A stretch of DNA of 43,357 bases from Clostridia bacterium (GTDB lineage Bacteria; Bacillota; Clostridia; Oscillospirales; CAG-272). The notes under the pieces are model-generated. The model was not told where the DNA came from. It ran no database searches and worked only from the letters and a program-made list of their open reading frames with translations. Of this stretch, positions 30,848-38,398 are shown in pieces; the first letter of the stretch is position 1; each line of letters opens with the position of its first letter. Made by a program: the position numbers and the translations under genes. The stretch spans positions 1-43,357 of the forward strand of contig JAGBSP010000025.1 in NCBI GenBank assembly GCA_017631855.1, given 5' to 3'.

Positions 30848-30879
30848 AAAGGCGTTGGAAACATTCTAATGCCTTTTTT
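30848..30879 (+). terminator. Rubredoxin terminator
   Basis: AAAGGCGTT (30848-30856) pairs with AATGCCTTT (30868-30876) with one G-T wobble and runs into six T. The polA -35 begins 9 nt later. Confidence 0.8.
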
Positions 30880-30887
30880 GATTTGTC

Positions 30888-30917
30888 TTGACAAAAAGGG
30901 TGAAAAAATGCTATACT
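30888..30917 (+). promoter_or_regulatory. sigma-A promoter of polA
   Basis: Consensus TTGACA (30888-30893) and TATACT (30912-30917) have an 18-nt spacer. The transcript would start about 40 nt before the polA ATG. Confidence 0.8.
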
Positions 30918-30962
30918 ATATCATGGATAAAAGTGAAAAAACGAGTCTTTTGGAGGCTTTTT

Positions 30963-33503
30963 ATGAAAAAAATGTTAGTCATTGACGGAAACAGCATTCT
31001 CAACCGTGCCTTTTACGGAATTCGACTTCTGACCAATAAGGACGGACTTTATACCAACGCAATTTACGGAATGGTGACGATGATTTCACGACACGTTGAA
31101 ACGCTTTCTCCCGATTATTGCGCGGTGGCGTTTGACCTTAAGGCACCAACCTTTAGGCATAAAATGTATGATGGATATAAAGCGAACCGAAAGGGAATGC
31201 CCGAAGAGCTTGCCGTTCAGCTTCCGTACGCCAAGGAATGTATGGCGGCACTCGGAATGACGGTCGTTACTTGCGAGGGATACGAGGCGGACGATATTCT
31301 CGGTACGCTTGCCGATACAATGAGCAGGAAGGACATCGAGGTATACGTTTTGACGGGAGATCGAGATTCCTTACAGTTGATTGATGACCATATTTCTGTA
31401 TTGCTCGCAAAAACAAAAGAAACACTTCTGATGAATAGCGAGGCGTTTCAAAATCAATACGGAATTACTCCCGATTGCTTTGTCGACGTCAAGGCGCTGA
31501 TGGGTGACTCTTCGGACAATATTCCGGGTGTTGCGGGTATTGGAGAAAAGACGGCGCTTAAACTGATCGCGGAGCATCGAAGTGTGGCAAAGCTTTATGA
31601 AAATTTAGAGAACGCAGGACTTTCGGACGGACTGAAGAAAAAGCTGGAAACAGGTCGTGAGATGGCAGATCTTTCCAGAAAACTTGCAGAAATTTGCCGC
31701 AGTGCTCCCATCTCGACAGAGGCGGAAGACTATGTGTATGGCGGTCCTCTTGCGTCGGAGTTGAAGGCGCTCTTTGTAAAGCTGGAATTTACAGCGCTTA
31801 TTAAAAAATTCGGCTTGGATCACGTAGATGTTTCCTCAAGCGACACCCAAGAAACGAAACCGGAGATTCCTGCGGTCAACGTGCAGGGAACTTGCGCCCT
31901 GTGTGAGCTTTCCGGAGAGCTTCTTTCCGTTTCTCTTGCAGAAAACGTGCTTTCGATCTTTGACGGCACGCGTGTTTGTGAGGTAGCGCTGAGCGAGGAA
32001 AACGGGGAAAAGATTCAGACGCTCTTGAATGATAGAAAAGTGCTTTGCTATGATTCCAAGCGCTTATATACGGAGCTGAAGCAAAAAAATATTTTGCTGT
32101 CGCGTCCCGTGTTTGACTGTATGCTTGCGGCGTACGTTCTTGATTCCAACCGTGCATCCAAATCGCTTGAGGAGCTTTCGGTACGTTATCTGGGCGAATC
32201 CTTACAAGAGGGCGAATCGGTAAGCGTATTGGTTTGGAAGCTCTCTGCGGTCTTAAAAAAGGAGATCGATGAGAACGGATTTTCGGATCTTTTGTGGAAC
32301 ATCGAGCTTCCTCTTGCGTTTGTGCTTGCGGAAATGGAAGCAGAAGGATTTTGCATTGATCGGCAGGGAATCGAAGCTTACGGAGAAACGCTTTCCGAGG
32401 CGGCAAAGATTCTTCAGGAAAGAATTTACAGCTACGCGGGAGAAGAGTTTAACATTTCCTCACCGAAACAGCTTGGCGAGGTGCTTTTCGAAAAAATGGC
32501 TTTGCCGAAATCTCGTAAGACCAAAACGGGATATTCCACCGATGCGGAAACTTTGCAAAAGCTGATTTCTCGTCATCCGATTATTGAGGATATTCTTGAA
32601 TATCGCCAAGTAACCAAGCTCAAATCGACCTATGCCGACGGACTTTCCAAGGCAGCGGATGCTTCGGGGCGTGTGCACAGTATTCTCAATCAGACGGGAA
32701 CGGCAACGGGACGTCTGTCTTCGTCTGAGCCGAATCTGCAGAATATTCCCATACGCACCGAGCTTGGACGCCAATTTCGACGTTTCTTTATTCCAAAAAA
32801 CGAGAACTACGTTCTGATCGATGCCGACTATTCCCAGATCGAGCTTCGCCTTCTGGCGCATATTTCGGGAGATCGGAATATGATCGACGCCTTCCTTTCG
32901 GGGGAGGATATTCACACGATGACGGCGGCAAAGGTGTTTGGCGTTTATCCCGAGTTGGTTACGTCAGATCTGCGTAAAAAAGCAAAAGCCGTCAATTTCG
33001 GTATTCTTTACGGAATCGGAGAATATTCGCTTTCCGAGGATCTTGGAATTTCCAGAGCACAGGCAAAGGAGTATATCGAAAGCTATTTCACGCAATTCGG
33101 AGGCATTCGTTCCTATCTTGACAGCGTTCGCGAGGAAGCCAAACGAGATGGCTTCGTAACGACCTTTTTCGGGCGCAGAAGATATATTCCCGAGCTTGCT
33201 TCTTCCAATAAAAATCTTCAGCATTTCGGTGAACGTATCGCTATGAACAGCCCGATTCAGGGAACTGCGGCGGACGTGATCAAAATTGCGATGATTCGCG
33301 TTGCGAACGAACTGAAGGAAAAGGGACTGGATGCCAAATTGATTTTGCAGGTACACGACGAATTGATCTTGGAGGCGCATAGAGATTGTGCTGAAGAAGC
33401 AAGAAACCTTCTTGTGTCTTGTATGGAGGGGGCGGCAACACTTTCCGTACCGTTATCGGTCGAAGCTGCTATTGGAAATGATTGGTTTGAAGCAAAGAAT
33501 TAA
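30963..33503 (+). CDS. polA: DNA polymerase I
   Basis: This 846-residue repair and Okazaki-fragment polymerase has an N-terminal 5'-3' exonuclease (about 1-290: MLVIDGNSILNRAFYG, YEADDILGTLA, LTGDRDSLQLI, KALMGDSSDNIPGVAGIGEKTA). A middle domain lacks the acidic DxE and later carboxylates of proofreading, so 3'-5' exonuclease activity is probably lost, as in Bacillus and Thermus enzymes. The C-terminal family A polymerase has motif A DADYSQIELRLLAHIS, motif B KKAKAVNFGILYGIGEYSL and motif C VHDELILE. ATG 30963 with GGAGG 6 nt upstream is chosen; the open frame upstream overlaps the promoter. Confidence 0.97.
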   Translation: MKKMLVIDGNSILNRAFYGIRLLTNKDGLYTNAIYGMVTMISRHVETLSPDYCAVAFDLKAPTFRHKMYDGYKANRKGMPEELAVQLPYAKECMAALGMTVVTCEGYEADDILGTLADTMSRKDIEVYVLTGDRDSLQLIDDHISVLLAKTKETLLMNSEAFQNQYGITPDCFVDVKALMGDSSDNIPGVAGIGEKTALKLIAEHRSVAKLYENLENAGLSDGLKKKLETGREMADLSRKLAEICRSAPISTEAEDYVYGGPLASELKALFVKLEFTALIKKFGLDHVDVSSSDTQETKPEIPAVNVQGTCALCELSGELLSVSLAENVLSIFDGTRVCEVALSEENGEKIQTLLNDRKVLCYDSKRLYTELKQKNILLSRPVFDCMLAAYVLDSNRASKSLEELSVRYLGESLQEGESVSVLVWKLSAVLKKEIDENGFSDLLWNIELPLAFVLAEMEAEGFCIDRQGIEAYGETLSEAAKILQERIYSYAGEEFNISSPKQLGEVLFEKMALPKSRKTKTGYSTDAETLQKLISRHPIIEDILEYRQVTKLKSTYADGLSKAADASGRVHSILNQTGTATGRLSSSEPNLQNIPIRTELGRQFRRFFIPKNENYVLIDADYSQIELRLLAHISGDRNMIDAFLSGEDIHTMTAAKVFGVYPELVTSDLRKKAKAVNFGILYGIGEYSLSEDLGISRAQAKEYIESYFTQFGGIRSYLDSVREEAKRDGFVTTFFGRRRYIPELASSNKNLQHFGERIAMNSPIQGTAADVIKIAMIRVANELKEKGLDAKLILQVHDELILEAHRDCAEEARNLLVSCMEGAATLSVPLSVEAAIGNDWFEAKN

Positions 33504-33520
33504 CGTGTGGAACTGAAGGA

Positions 33521-33541
33521 AATATTTTTCTGAAAAATATT
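33521..33541. repeat. AT-rich hairpin after polA
   Basis: AATATTTTT (33521-33529) and AAAAATATT (33533-33541) are perfect inverted copies around CTG, 17 nt past the polA stop. There is no T run afterwards. It may be a weak end signal for polA or part of the hydrogenase control region. Confidence 0.45.
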
Positions 33542-33556
33542 GTGAAAAAATCGCAA
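33540..33556. promoter_or_regulatory. Rex-like inverted repeat upstream of the hydrogenase promoter
   Basis: TTGTGA-AAAAA-TCGCAA is an imperfect inverted repeat ending 6 nt before the -35. It resembles the redox repressor Rex operator (TTGTgAAnnnnTTcACAA) but is 17 rather than 18 nt long and the right half is degenerate. Rex often controls hydrogenase genes; this is suggestive only. Confidence 0.3.
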
Positions 33557-33562
33557 AAAATA

Positions 33563-33591
33563 TAGACATTTTTTATATTTTATAGTATAAT
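33563..33591 (+). promoter_or_regulatory. sigma-A promoter of the hydrogenase operon
   Basis: TAGACA (33563-33568) and TATAAT (33586-33591) are 17 nt apart. The roughly 90-nt leader contains GACAAAAAT twice (33615-33623 and 33635-33643), exactly 20 bp apart. Confidence 0.75.
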
Positions 33592-33685
33592 GATATATGA
33601 TTATAGGTAAAAAGGACAAAAATGTGTCGAATAAGACAAAAATCCCCTCTTTTGCCGAGTTTTTCTTCTAAAAAGGAGCCTCACA

Positions 33686-34042
33686 ATGCAGATTAAAAAA
33701 ATTGCGGAATTGTTAAATGCAGAAATTCTTTGCGGAGCAGATCGCGTGGACAGCGTGGCAAATTCTGCTTTTGCTTGTGATATGATGAGTGACGTTCTTG
33801 CATTTGTCAGAGATCAGGGTGTACTGCTGACAGGGCTTTGTAATCCTCAGGTCGTTCGTACGGCTGTGATGATGGATATGAAATGCATTGTGTTTGTTCG
33901 CGGAAAAAGACCGACCGAAGAAGTTGTTCGCTTGGCGGACGAAAGCGGCATCGTTGTGATGGCAACCGAGGAAAGAATGTACGCATCTTGCGGTGTTCTC
34001 TACGCGAATGGTTTGCCGGGAGGAGAGATCGCAAATGGATAA
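33686..34042 (+). CDS. DRTGG-domain-like protein, first gene of the hydrogenase operon
   Basis: This 118-residue protein (MQIKKIAELLNAEILCGADR, CDMMSDVLAFVRDQGVLLTG, then CIVFVRGKRPTEEVV) has the pattern of the stand-alone DRTGG proteins that accompany [FeFe] hydrogenase clusters in Clostridia and Thermotogae. DRTGG domains also occur in phosphotransacetylase and HPr-kinase-like proteins and are thought to bind a small ligand. No catalytic motif is visible. AAGGAG precedes ATG 33686. Its end overlaps the next gene by 8 nt (ATGGATAA), indicating translational coupling. A role in sensing or regulating the hydrogenase is inferred from position. Confidence 0.75.
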   Translation: MQIKKIAELLNAEILCGADRVDSVANSAFACDMMSDVLAFVRDQGVLLTGLCNPQVVRTAVMMDMKCIVFVRGKRPTEEVVRLADESGIVVMATEERMYASCGVLYANGLPGGEIANG

Positions 34043-34454
34043 GGTTAATTTTCATTTTGAGATCGATGGAGAGAACTTTACCTCTGCGGGAGAAGCCTCG
34101 GTGCGCATCAAAAAGATGCTTCGAGAGATGGGATTTACTCCCGAGATTATTCGCCGCGTTTCGGTGGCAATGTACGAAGGCGAGATCAATATGGTGATTC
34201 ATGCCAACGGTGGAGAAGCTGATGTAAACGTCTTTTGCGATCGAATAGAGATTATTCTTGCCGACCGTGGCCCGGGCATCCCGAATATTGACCTTGCAAT
34301 GCAAGAGGGGTATTCCACCGCACCAGACAATATCCGATCGCTTGGCTTTGGTGCAGGTATGGGACTGCCGAATATGAAGCGATATACTGATGATATGAAA
34401 ATAGAATCCGAGGTAGGAAAGGGAACGACAATTGTGATGACAGTAAATGTGTAA
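34035..34454 (+). CDS. Anti-sigma-factor-like ATPase (RsbW/SpoIIAB-type GHKL fold)
   Basis: This 139-residue protein is built on the histidine-kinase-like ATPase fold. It shows the N box (VAMYEGEINMVIHANGG), G1 (ILADRGPGIPNIDLAMQ) and G2 (GFGAGMGLPNMKRYTDD). Proteins of this kind phosphorylate anti-anti-sigma factors on serine or bind sigma factors, but no STAS or sigma gene is adjacent. Family members recur in HydABC/HydS clusters, where they may pair with the PHP phosphatase. ATG 34035 is preceded by GGAGGAGAG. Confidence 0.85.
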   Translation: MDKVNFHFEIDGENFTSAGEASVRIKKMLREMGFTPEIIRRVSVAMYEGEINMVIHANGGEADVNVFCDRIEIILADRGPGIPNIDLAMQEGYSTAPDNIRSLGFGAGMGLPNMKRYTDDMKIESEVGKGTTIVMTVNV

Positions 34455-34455
34455 C

Positions 34456-34490
34456 CCCTTTTTCTAACGGAAAACAATTAGAAAAGAGGT
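34456..34490 (+). promoter_or_regulatory. Hairpin that can mask the ribosome-binding site of the HydS-like gene
   Basis: TTTTCTAA (34460-34467) pairs with TTAGAAAA (34478-34485), and the stem extends through a T-G wobble and two C-G pairs into GAGG of the ribosome-binding site AGAGGT (34485-34490). When folded it would hide the site 5 nt before ATG 34496. Confidence 0.45.
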
Positions 34491-34495
34491 AGCAA

Positions 34496-35758
34496 ATGTC
34501 ACACAATAAGCATTCTGTTACACTGGATATTTCAAGATGTAAGGGTTGTACGAACTGCATCAAACGCTGTCCAACCGAAGCAATTCGTGTCCGCGACGGT
34601 CATGCGATTATTAAGGAAGACCATTGCATCGACTGCGGCGAATGTATTCGCCTTTGCCCGTATCAAGCGAAGAAAGCTACATACGACCGTTTGGAGGATT
34701 TCTCTAACTACAAATTTAAAATCGCGATTCCCGCACCTGCCTTGTACGGTCAGTTTGAGGAGCTTGATGACGTTGACGAGATTTTGACGGCATTGCTTGC
34801 TTGTGGCTTTGATGCTGTGTTTGAGGTATCGCGCGCGGCGGAATTAATTACCGAATATACGCGCCGCTATATGAAGCGCGAGGATCTGCCGAAGCCGATC
34901 ATAAGTTCGGCGTGTCCCGCTATCGTGCGCTTGATTTCCTTGAGATTTCCTTACTTAGTGGATCATCTGCTTCCGATTATGCCGCCGATTGAATATGCGG
35001 CTCGTCTGGCGAGAGAAGAGGTGCTGAAAACGCATTCGGAGCTGAAAGACGAAGATGTTTGTGTTCTTTTCGTTTCTCCGTGTCCTGCAAAGGTCAGCTA
35101 TGTGAGAAATCCCCTTGGCGTAAAACAAAGCGCAGTGACAGGTGCTGTGGCGATCAGTGATCTTTACTTTAAGATTCGTGCCAAACGAAAAGAAATCAAG
35201 GATATTGCTCCGTTATCGCAGACGGGAATTATTGGGTTGAATTGGGCAGGCTCGGGCGGAGAAGCAACTTCGCTTCTGACCGATAAATATTTGGCGGCAG
35301 ATGGAATTGAGAACTGCATTCACGTGCTGGATGAGATCGAGCACGGAACGCTTCACGATCTTGAATTCGTTGAACTGAACGCCTGCATCGGCGGCTGTGT
35401 CGGCGGTGCTTTGAACGTAGAAAATCCCTTTATTGCAAAAGCACGGCTTCGATCTCTTCGTAAATATCTTCCAATTTCGCGCAATCGTGTCAAGGAGCTT
35501 GATGCGATTCCCGAGGACATCTTTTTGACCGAGACAATGGATCGCAGTACGACAATGCGTTTGGCTGACGACCGAATGACGGCAATTGCAAAGATGGCGA
35601 AGATTGAATTGATTTATAAGGATCTGCCTCATTTGGATTGCGGCTCTTGCGGCGCGCCAAACTGTCACGCATTGGCAGAGGACATTGTCAAAGGAGATGC
35701 CGAGCGGCAGGATTGCTTGATTCAGCTTCGTGAACATTACGAGAAGGATAACAAATAA
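34496..35758 (+). CDS. HydS-like putative sensory [FeFe] hydrogenase
   Basis: This 420-residue protein has two 4Fe-4S ferredoxin motifs (Cys15/18/21/25 and Cys44/47/50/54), a compact hydrogenase domain and a C-terminal 4Fe-4S motif (Cys382/385/390 and 407, in DCGSCGAPNCHALAEDI). H-cluster signatures are L1 SSACPAI (Ala139-Cys140), L2 SPCPAKV (Cys196) and L3 ELNACIGGCVGG (Cys297, Cys301). Four cluster ligands are kept, but the first cysteine of the usual TSCCP, the proton-relay residue, is alanine. This is the hallmark of group C/D hydrogenases such as HydS, which sense rather than turn over H2. It probably reads H2 or redox state and informs the neighbouring ATPase and phosphoesterase; that link is inference. 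Confidence 0.82.
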   Translation: MSHNKHSVTLDISRCKGCTNCIKRCPTEAIRVRDGHAIIKEDHCIDCGECIRLCPYQAKKATYDRLEDFSNYKFKIAIPAPALYGQFEELDDVDEILTALLACGFDAVFEVSRAAELITEYTRRYMKREDLPKPIISSACPAIVRLISLRFPYLVDHLLPIMPPIEYAARLAREEVLKTHSELKDEDVCVLFVSPCPAKVSYVRNPLGVKQSAVTGAVAISDLYFKIRAKRKEIKDIAPLSQTGIIGLNWAGSGGEATSLLTDKYLAADGIENCIHVLDEIEHGTLHDLEFVELNACIGGCVGGALNVENPFIAKARLRSLRKYLPISRNRVKELDAIPEDIFLTETMDRSTTMRLADDRMTAIAKMAKIELIYKDLPHLDCGSCGAPNCHALAEDIVKGDAERQDCLIQLREHYEKDNK

Positions 35759-35781
35759 AATACGCAAGGAGAAACGGCAAT

Positions 35782-36108
35782 ATGACGGTCAAGGAATTGG
35801 CAAATGCGTTTGATTATGAAATTCTTTGTTTGCCCGATGAAGCAAGAGAGATCCGAGGCGGATATGCGGGCGATCTTTTGAGCTGGGTCATGGGAAAGCT
35901 TGACGCCGACAGCGCATGGGTAACTATTATGTCGAACGTCAATATCATCGCGGTAGCGACCTTGACTGATCCGTCCTGCATCATTCTTTCCGAAGGAGTT
36001 TCTCCCGATGAGGGGGTGCTTGCTCGCGCAGAGCAACAGGGAATCAATCTTCTGTCCGCCAAAAAAACGACCTTTGAGGTCTGTGCGGACCTTGCGTCGA
36101 TGCTATGA
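35782..36108 (+). CDS. Second DRTGG-domain-like protein
   Basis: This 108-residue protein (MTVKELANAFDYEILCLPDE, then IRGGYAGDLLSWVMGKLDAD and PSCIILSEGVSPDE) is a paralogue-like partner of the first gene of the operon, with the same length and pattern; GGYAGDLLS is the counterpart of the DRTGG motif. Such pairs are usual in HydS-containing hydrogenase clusters and may bind a nucleotide or other ligand. AAGGAG lies upstream of ATG 35782. Its stop overlaps the next gene's start (ATGA). Confidence 0.75.
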   Translation: MTVKELANAFDYEILCLPDEAREIRGGYAGDLLSWVMGKLDADSAWVTIMSNVNIIAVATLTDPSCIILSEGVSPDEGVLARAEQQGINLLSAKKTTFEVCADLASML

Positions 36109-36848
36109 CTCCTTATTATTACGATCTGCACGTTCATTCGTGTCTGTCGCCTTGTGCAGATGACGATATGACCCCCAATAATATCGCGGGAATGGCAGCG
36201 CTCAAGGGATTACAGCTTCTTGCGCTAACCGATCACAATTCCTGCAAAAACTGTCCCGCCTTTTTTGAGGCGTGTCGCAGGCAAGGAATTGTGCCGATTG
36301 CGGGAATGGAGCTTTCCACAGCAGAGGACATTCACTTGATTTGCTTGTTTGAGAATTTAGAGCAGGCAATGACTTTTGATGAAGTGATCGAACATCATCG
36401 GATGCAGCTTCCCAATCGCCCCGAAATCTTCGGGAATCAATTGATCCTTGACGGAGAGGATGAGCCGATCGGCATAGAAGAAATTTTGCTGATTTCCGCT
36501 ACCGATCTTCCCATCGAGGAGGCGATCAATTTAGCAAGAGCTTATGGGGCGCATGTACATCCGGCACATATTGATCGAGAATCGAATGGAATTGTCGCAA
36601 TTCTCGGAGATATCCCCGAAGAATACGGTTTTTCCGCTTTTGAATTAAAGGAAGCGGAAAAGTTGGAAGAATCATTGGCTCGCTTGCCTCAAATTCGGAA
36701 GGAAGCGATTCTCGTTTCCTCCGATGCGCATAGGCTTTGGGAGATCAATGAAGCAGAGCATAGTATTTTTCTTGAGGACGAGCCCTATAGCTCGGCACTC
36801 GTACGGCATCGGTTTTTTGAATATCTGACCGATCTTGCCAATTACTAA
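36105..36848 (+). CDS. PHP-domain phosphoesterase
   Basis: This 247-residue protein has a PHP metal-dependent phosphoesterase domain with motifs DLHVHSCLSPCADDD (residues 7-21), LALTDHNSCKNC, IAGMELSTAEDIHLICLF, AHVHPAHID and LVSSDAHRL, which together supply the expected histidine/aspartate metal ligands. Substrate unknown. Given the ATPases in the operon, it could act as the phosphatase of a phosphorelay, or on a nucleotide. It is coupled to the preceding gene by a 4-nt overlap. A 53-nt AT-rich gap separates it from hydC. Confidence 0.85.
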   Translation: MTPYYYDLHVHSCLSPCADDDMTPNNIAGMAALKGLQLLALTDHNSCKNCPAFFEACRRQGIVPIAGMELSTAEDIHLICLFENLEQAMTFDEVIEHHRMQLPNRPEIFGNQLILDGEDEPIGIEEILLISATDLPIEEAINLARAYGAHVHPAHIDRESNGIVAILGDIPEEYGFSAFELKEAEKLEESLARLPQIRKEAILVSSDAHRLWEINEAEHSIFLEDEPYSSALVRHRFFEYLTDLANY

Positions 36849-36901
36849 TGGATTTATTTAAAATAAATAAATTAAAATAAATACGGAGGATTTTTTTCAA
36901 C

Positions 36902-37396
36902 ATGAAAAAGAATTTGACCACAGTAATGTTCCGTGGTACGAAAGAACAAGAAGAGCAGCTTTACGCTGTGATCGAAAAGTACCGCGAAACCCCCGGAGCA
37001 TTGATGCCGATTCTTCAGGAAGCTCAGGAAATCTACGGATATCTGCCGATCGAAGTTCAGCGTATGATCGCTCTTCGTATGGGAATTTCCATGGAGGAAG
37101 TCTACGGCGTAGCTACCTTCTATTCCCAGTTTGTTCTCAACCCCAAGGGTGAGATCGCAATCGCTGTTTGTCTGGGTACCGCTTGCTACGTTAAGGGAAG
37201 CGGCGAGATCTTGGATAAGATCACGCAGATTCTTGGACTGCCCGCAGGCTCGACCACGTCGGACGGAAAGTACTCGCTTGAGGCAACCCGTTGCATCGGA
37301 GCGTGCGGACTTGCTCCCGTTCTGACCATTAACAATGAGGTATACGGAAGACTCGTTCCTTCGGATATGGAAGGAATTCTTGCCAAGTATAAATAA
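36902..37396 (+). CDS. hydC: HydC, NuoE-like [2Fe-2S] subunit of the bifurcating hydrogenase
   Basis: This 164-residue thioredoxin-fold ferredoxin is homologous to the 24-kDa subunit of complex I. Its four cluster cysteines lie in CLGTACYVKG and RCIGACGLAP. An N-terminal helical part (GALMPILQEAQEIYGYLPIEV) is typical. It works with HydB and HydA in coupling NADH and ferredoxin oxidation to H2 formation. GGAGGA lies 11 nt before ATG 36902. From here to hydA, codon use shifts to AAG, AAC, TAC and CTC/CTT, as in highly expressed genes, unlike the upstream regulatory genes. Confidence 0.94.
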   Translation: MKKNLTTVMFRGTKEQEEQLYAVIEKYRETPGALMPILQEAQEIYGYLPIEVQRMIALRMGISMEEVYGVATFYSQFVLNPKGEIAIAVCLGTACYVKGSGEILDKITQILGLPAGSTTSDGKYSLEATRCIGACGLAPVLTINNEVYGRLVPSDMEGILAKYK

Positions 37397-37405
37397 GCTT
37401 CACCT

Positions 37406-37954
37406 ATGAAGGAATTATCTTTAAATATTCTTGACGTTGCCAAGAATTCGGTAACGGCAGGTGCTTCGCTGGTTCAAATCAGCCTTCTTACCGATGCGTC
37501 GGGTTGGATGACCTTGACGATCGCGGATGATGGCTGCGGAATGAGCAAGGAAACTCTGCAAAACGTAACCGATCCCTTCTATACCACGAGAACCACTCGC
37601 AAGGTGGGACTTGGTTTGCCGCTTCTCAAGCTTGCTACGGAGCAGACGGGAGGATCCCTCCACATCGAATCCTCGCAAGAGCAGGGAAGCAGCGGAACTA
37701 CGCTTGTAGCACGGTTTGATACGACGAGTATCGACTGTATGCCCGTGGGGGATATTATTTCCACGATTTGTATTCTGATTGCGGGAAGTCCCGAGATCGA
37801 TTTTGAGTTTTCCGACGTCACACCGACGCGAGAGGTTTCTTTGAAAACGAAAGAGCTTCGCGAGGTGCTTGGCGGGGAGATTTCTCTGGCGGAACCCGAA
37901 ATTCAAGGCTGGATGAGAGAATATTTACAGGAACAATACACTTCTGAAGCATAA
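37406..37954 (+). CDS. Histidine-kinase-like ATPase of the hydrogenase operon
   Basis: This 182-residue GHKL ATP-binding protein has the N box (LSLNILDVAKNSVTAGASL), G1 (IADDGCGMSKETL), F box (DPFYTTRTTRKVGLGLPLL, covering G2) and TGGSLHIES. A C-terminal extension of about 60 residues lacks a phospho-accepting histidine domain, so it is not a standard two-component kinase. Homologues sit between hydC and hydD-like genes in many Clostridia; their function there is not established. It begins 9 nt after the hydC stop with no clear ribosome-binding site, suggesting coupling to hydC. Confidence 0.88.
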   Translation: MKELSLNILDVAKNSVTAGASLVQISLLTDASGWMTLTIADDGCGMSKETLQNVTDPFYTTRTTRKVGLGLPLLKLATEQTGGSLHIESSQEQGSSGTTLVARFDTTSIDCMPVGDIISTICILIAGSPEIDFEFSDVTPTREVSLKTKELREVLGGEISLAEPEIQGWMREYLQEQYTSEA

Positions 37955-37998
37955 AAATCAGTTTTAAATTTGATAAAATATAGGGAGGAATTCACACT

Positions 37999-38373
37999 AT
38001 GAAATCTTTGGCAGAGCTTGCTGCAATCAGAGAAAAGATGCAGAGCAAGGTTGCCCTTCGCGAAGGAGAGGCTTCTTTGAGAGTTGTTGTCGGTATGGCT
38101 ACCTGCGGAATCGCGGCAGGTGCAAGACCCGTACTGAACGCATTCGTAGACGGAGTTAACAACGCAAATCTGACCGATAAGGTTACGGTAACGCAGACCG
38201 GTTGTATCGGTATTTGTCAGTACGAGCCCGTTGTCGAGGTCTTTGAAGAGGGTAAGGACAAGGTTACTTACGTTAAGCTCGACGCACAGAAGGCAGCTGA
38301 AATCGTTGAAAAGCATCTCAAGGGCGGTAACGTCGTTACCGAGTACACCATCGGTGCTTATAAGAAAGACTGA
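37999..38373 (+). CDS. HydD-like thioredoxin-fold [2Fe-2S] ferredoxin protein
   Basis: This 124-residue protein of the thioredoxin-like [2Fe-2S] family has VVVGMATCGIAAGARPVL and VTQTGCIGICQYEP. It has only three cysteines in cluster-binding places rather than four, because the first pair is reduced to one. I believe this is typical of the HydD-type genes found in Hyd operons; whether a cluster is bound is uncertain. GGGAGG lies about 10 nt before ATG 37999. It is probably a component or assembly factor of the hydrogenase. Confidence 0.82.
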   Translation: MKSLAELAAIREKMQSKVALREGEASLRVVVGMATCGIAAGARPVLNAFVDGVNNANLTDKVTVTQTGCIGICQYEPVVEVFEEGKDKVTYVKLDAQKAAEIVEKHLKGGNVVTEYTIGAYKKD

Positions 38374-38398
38374 ATCTTAGGAAAGGAAAGAAAAAACT

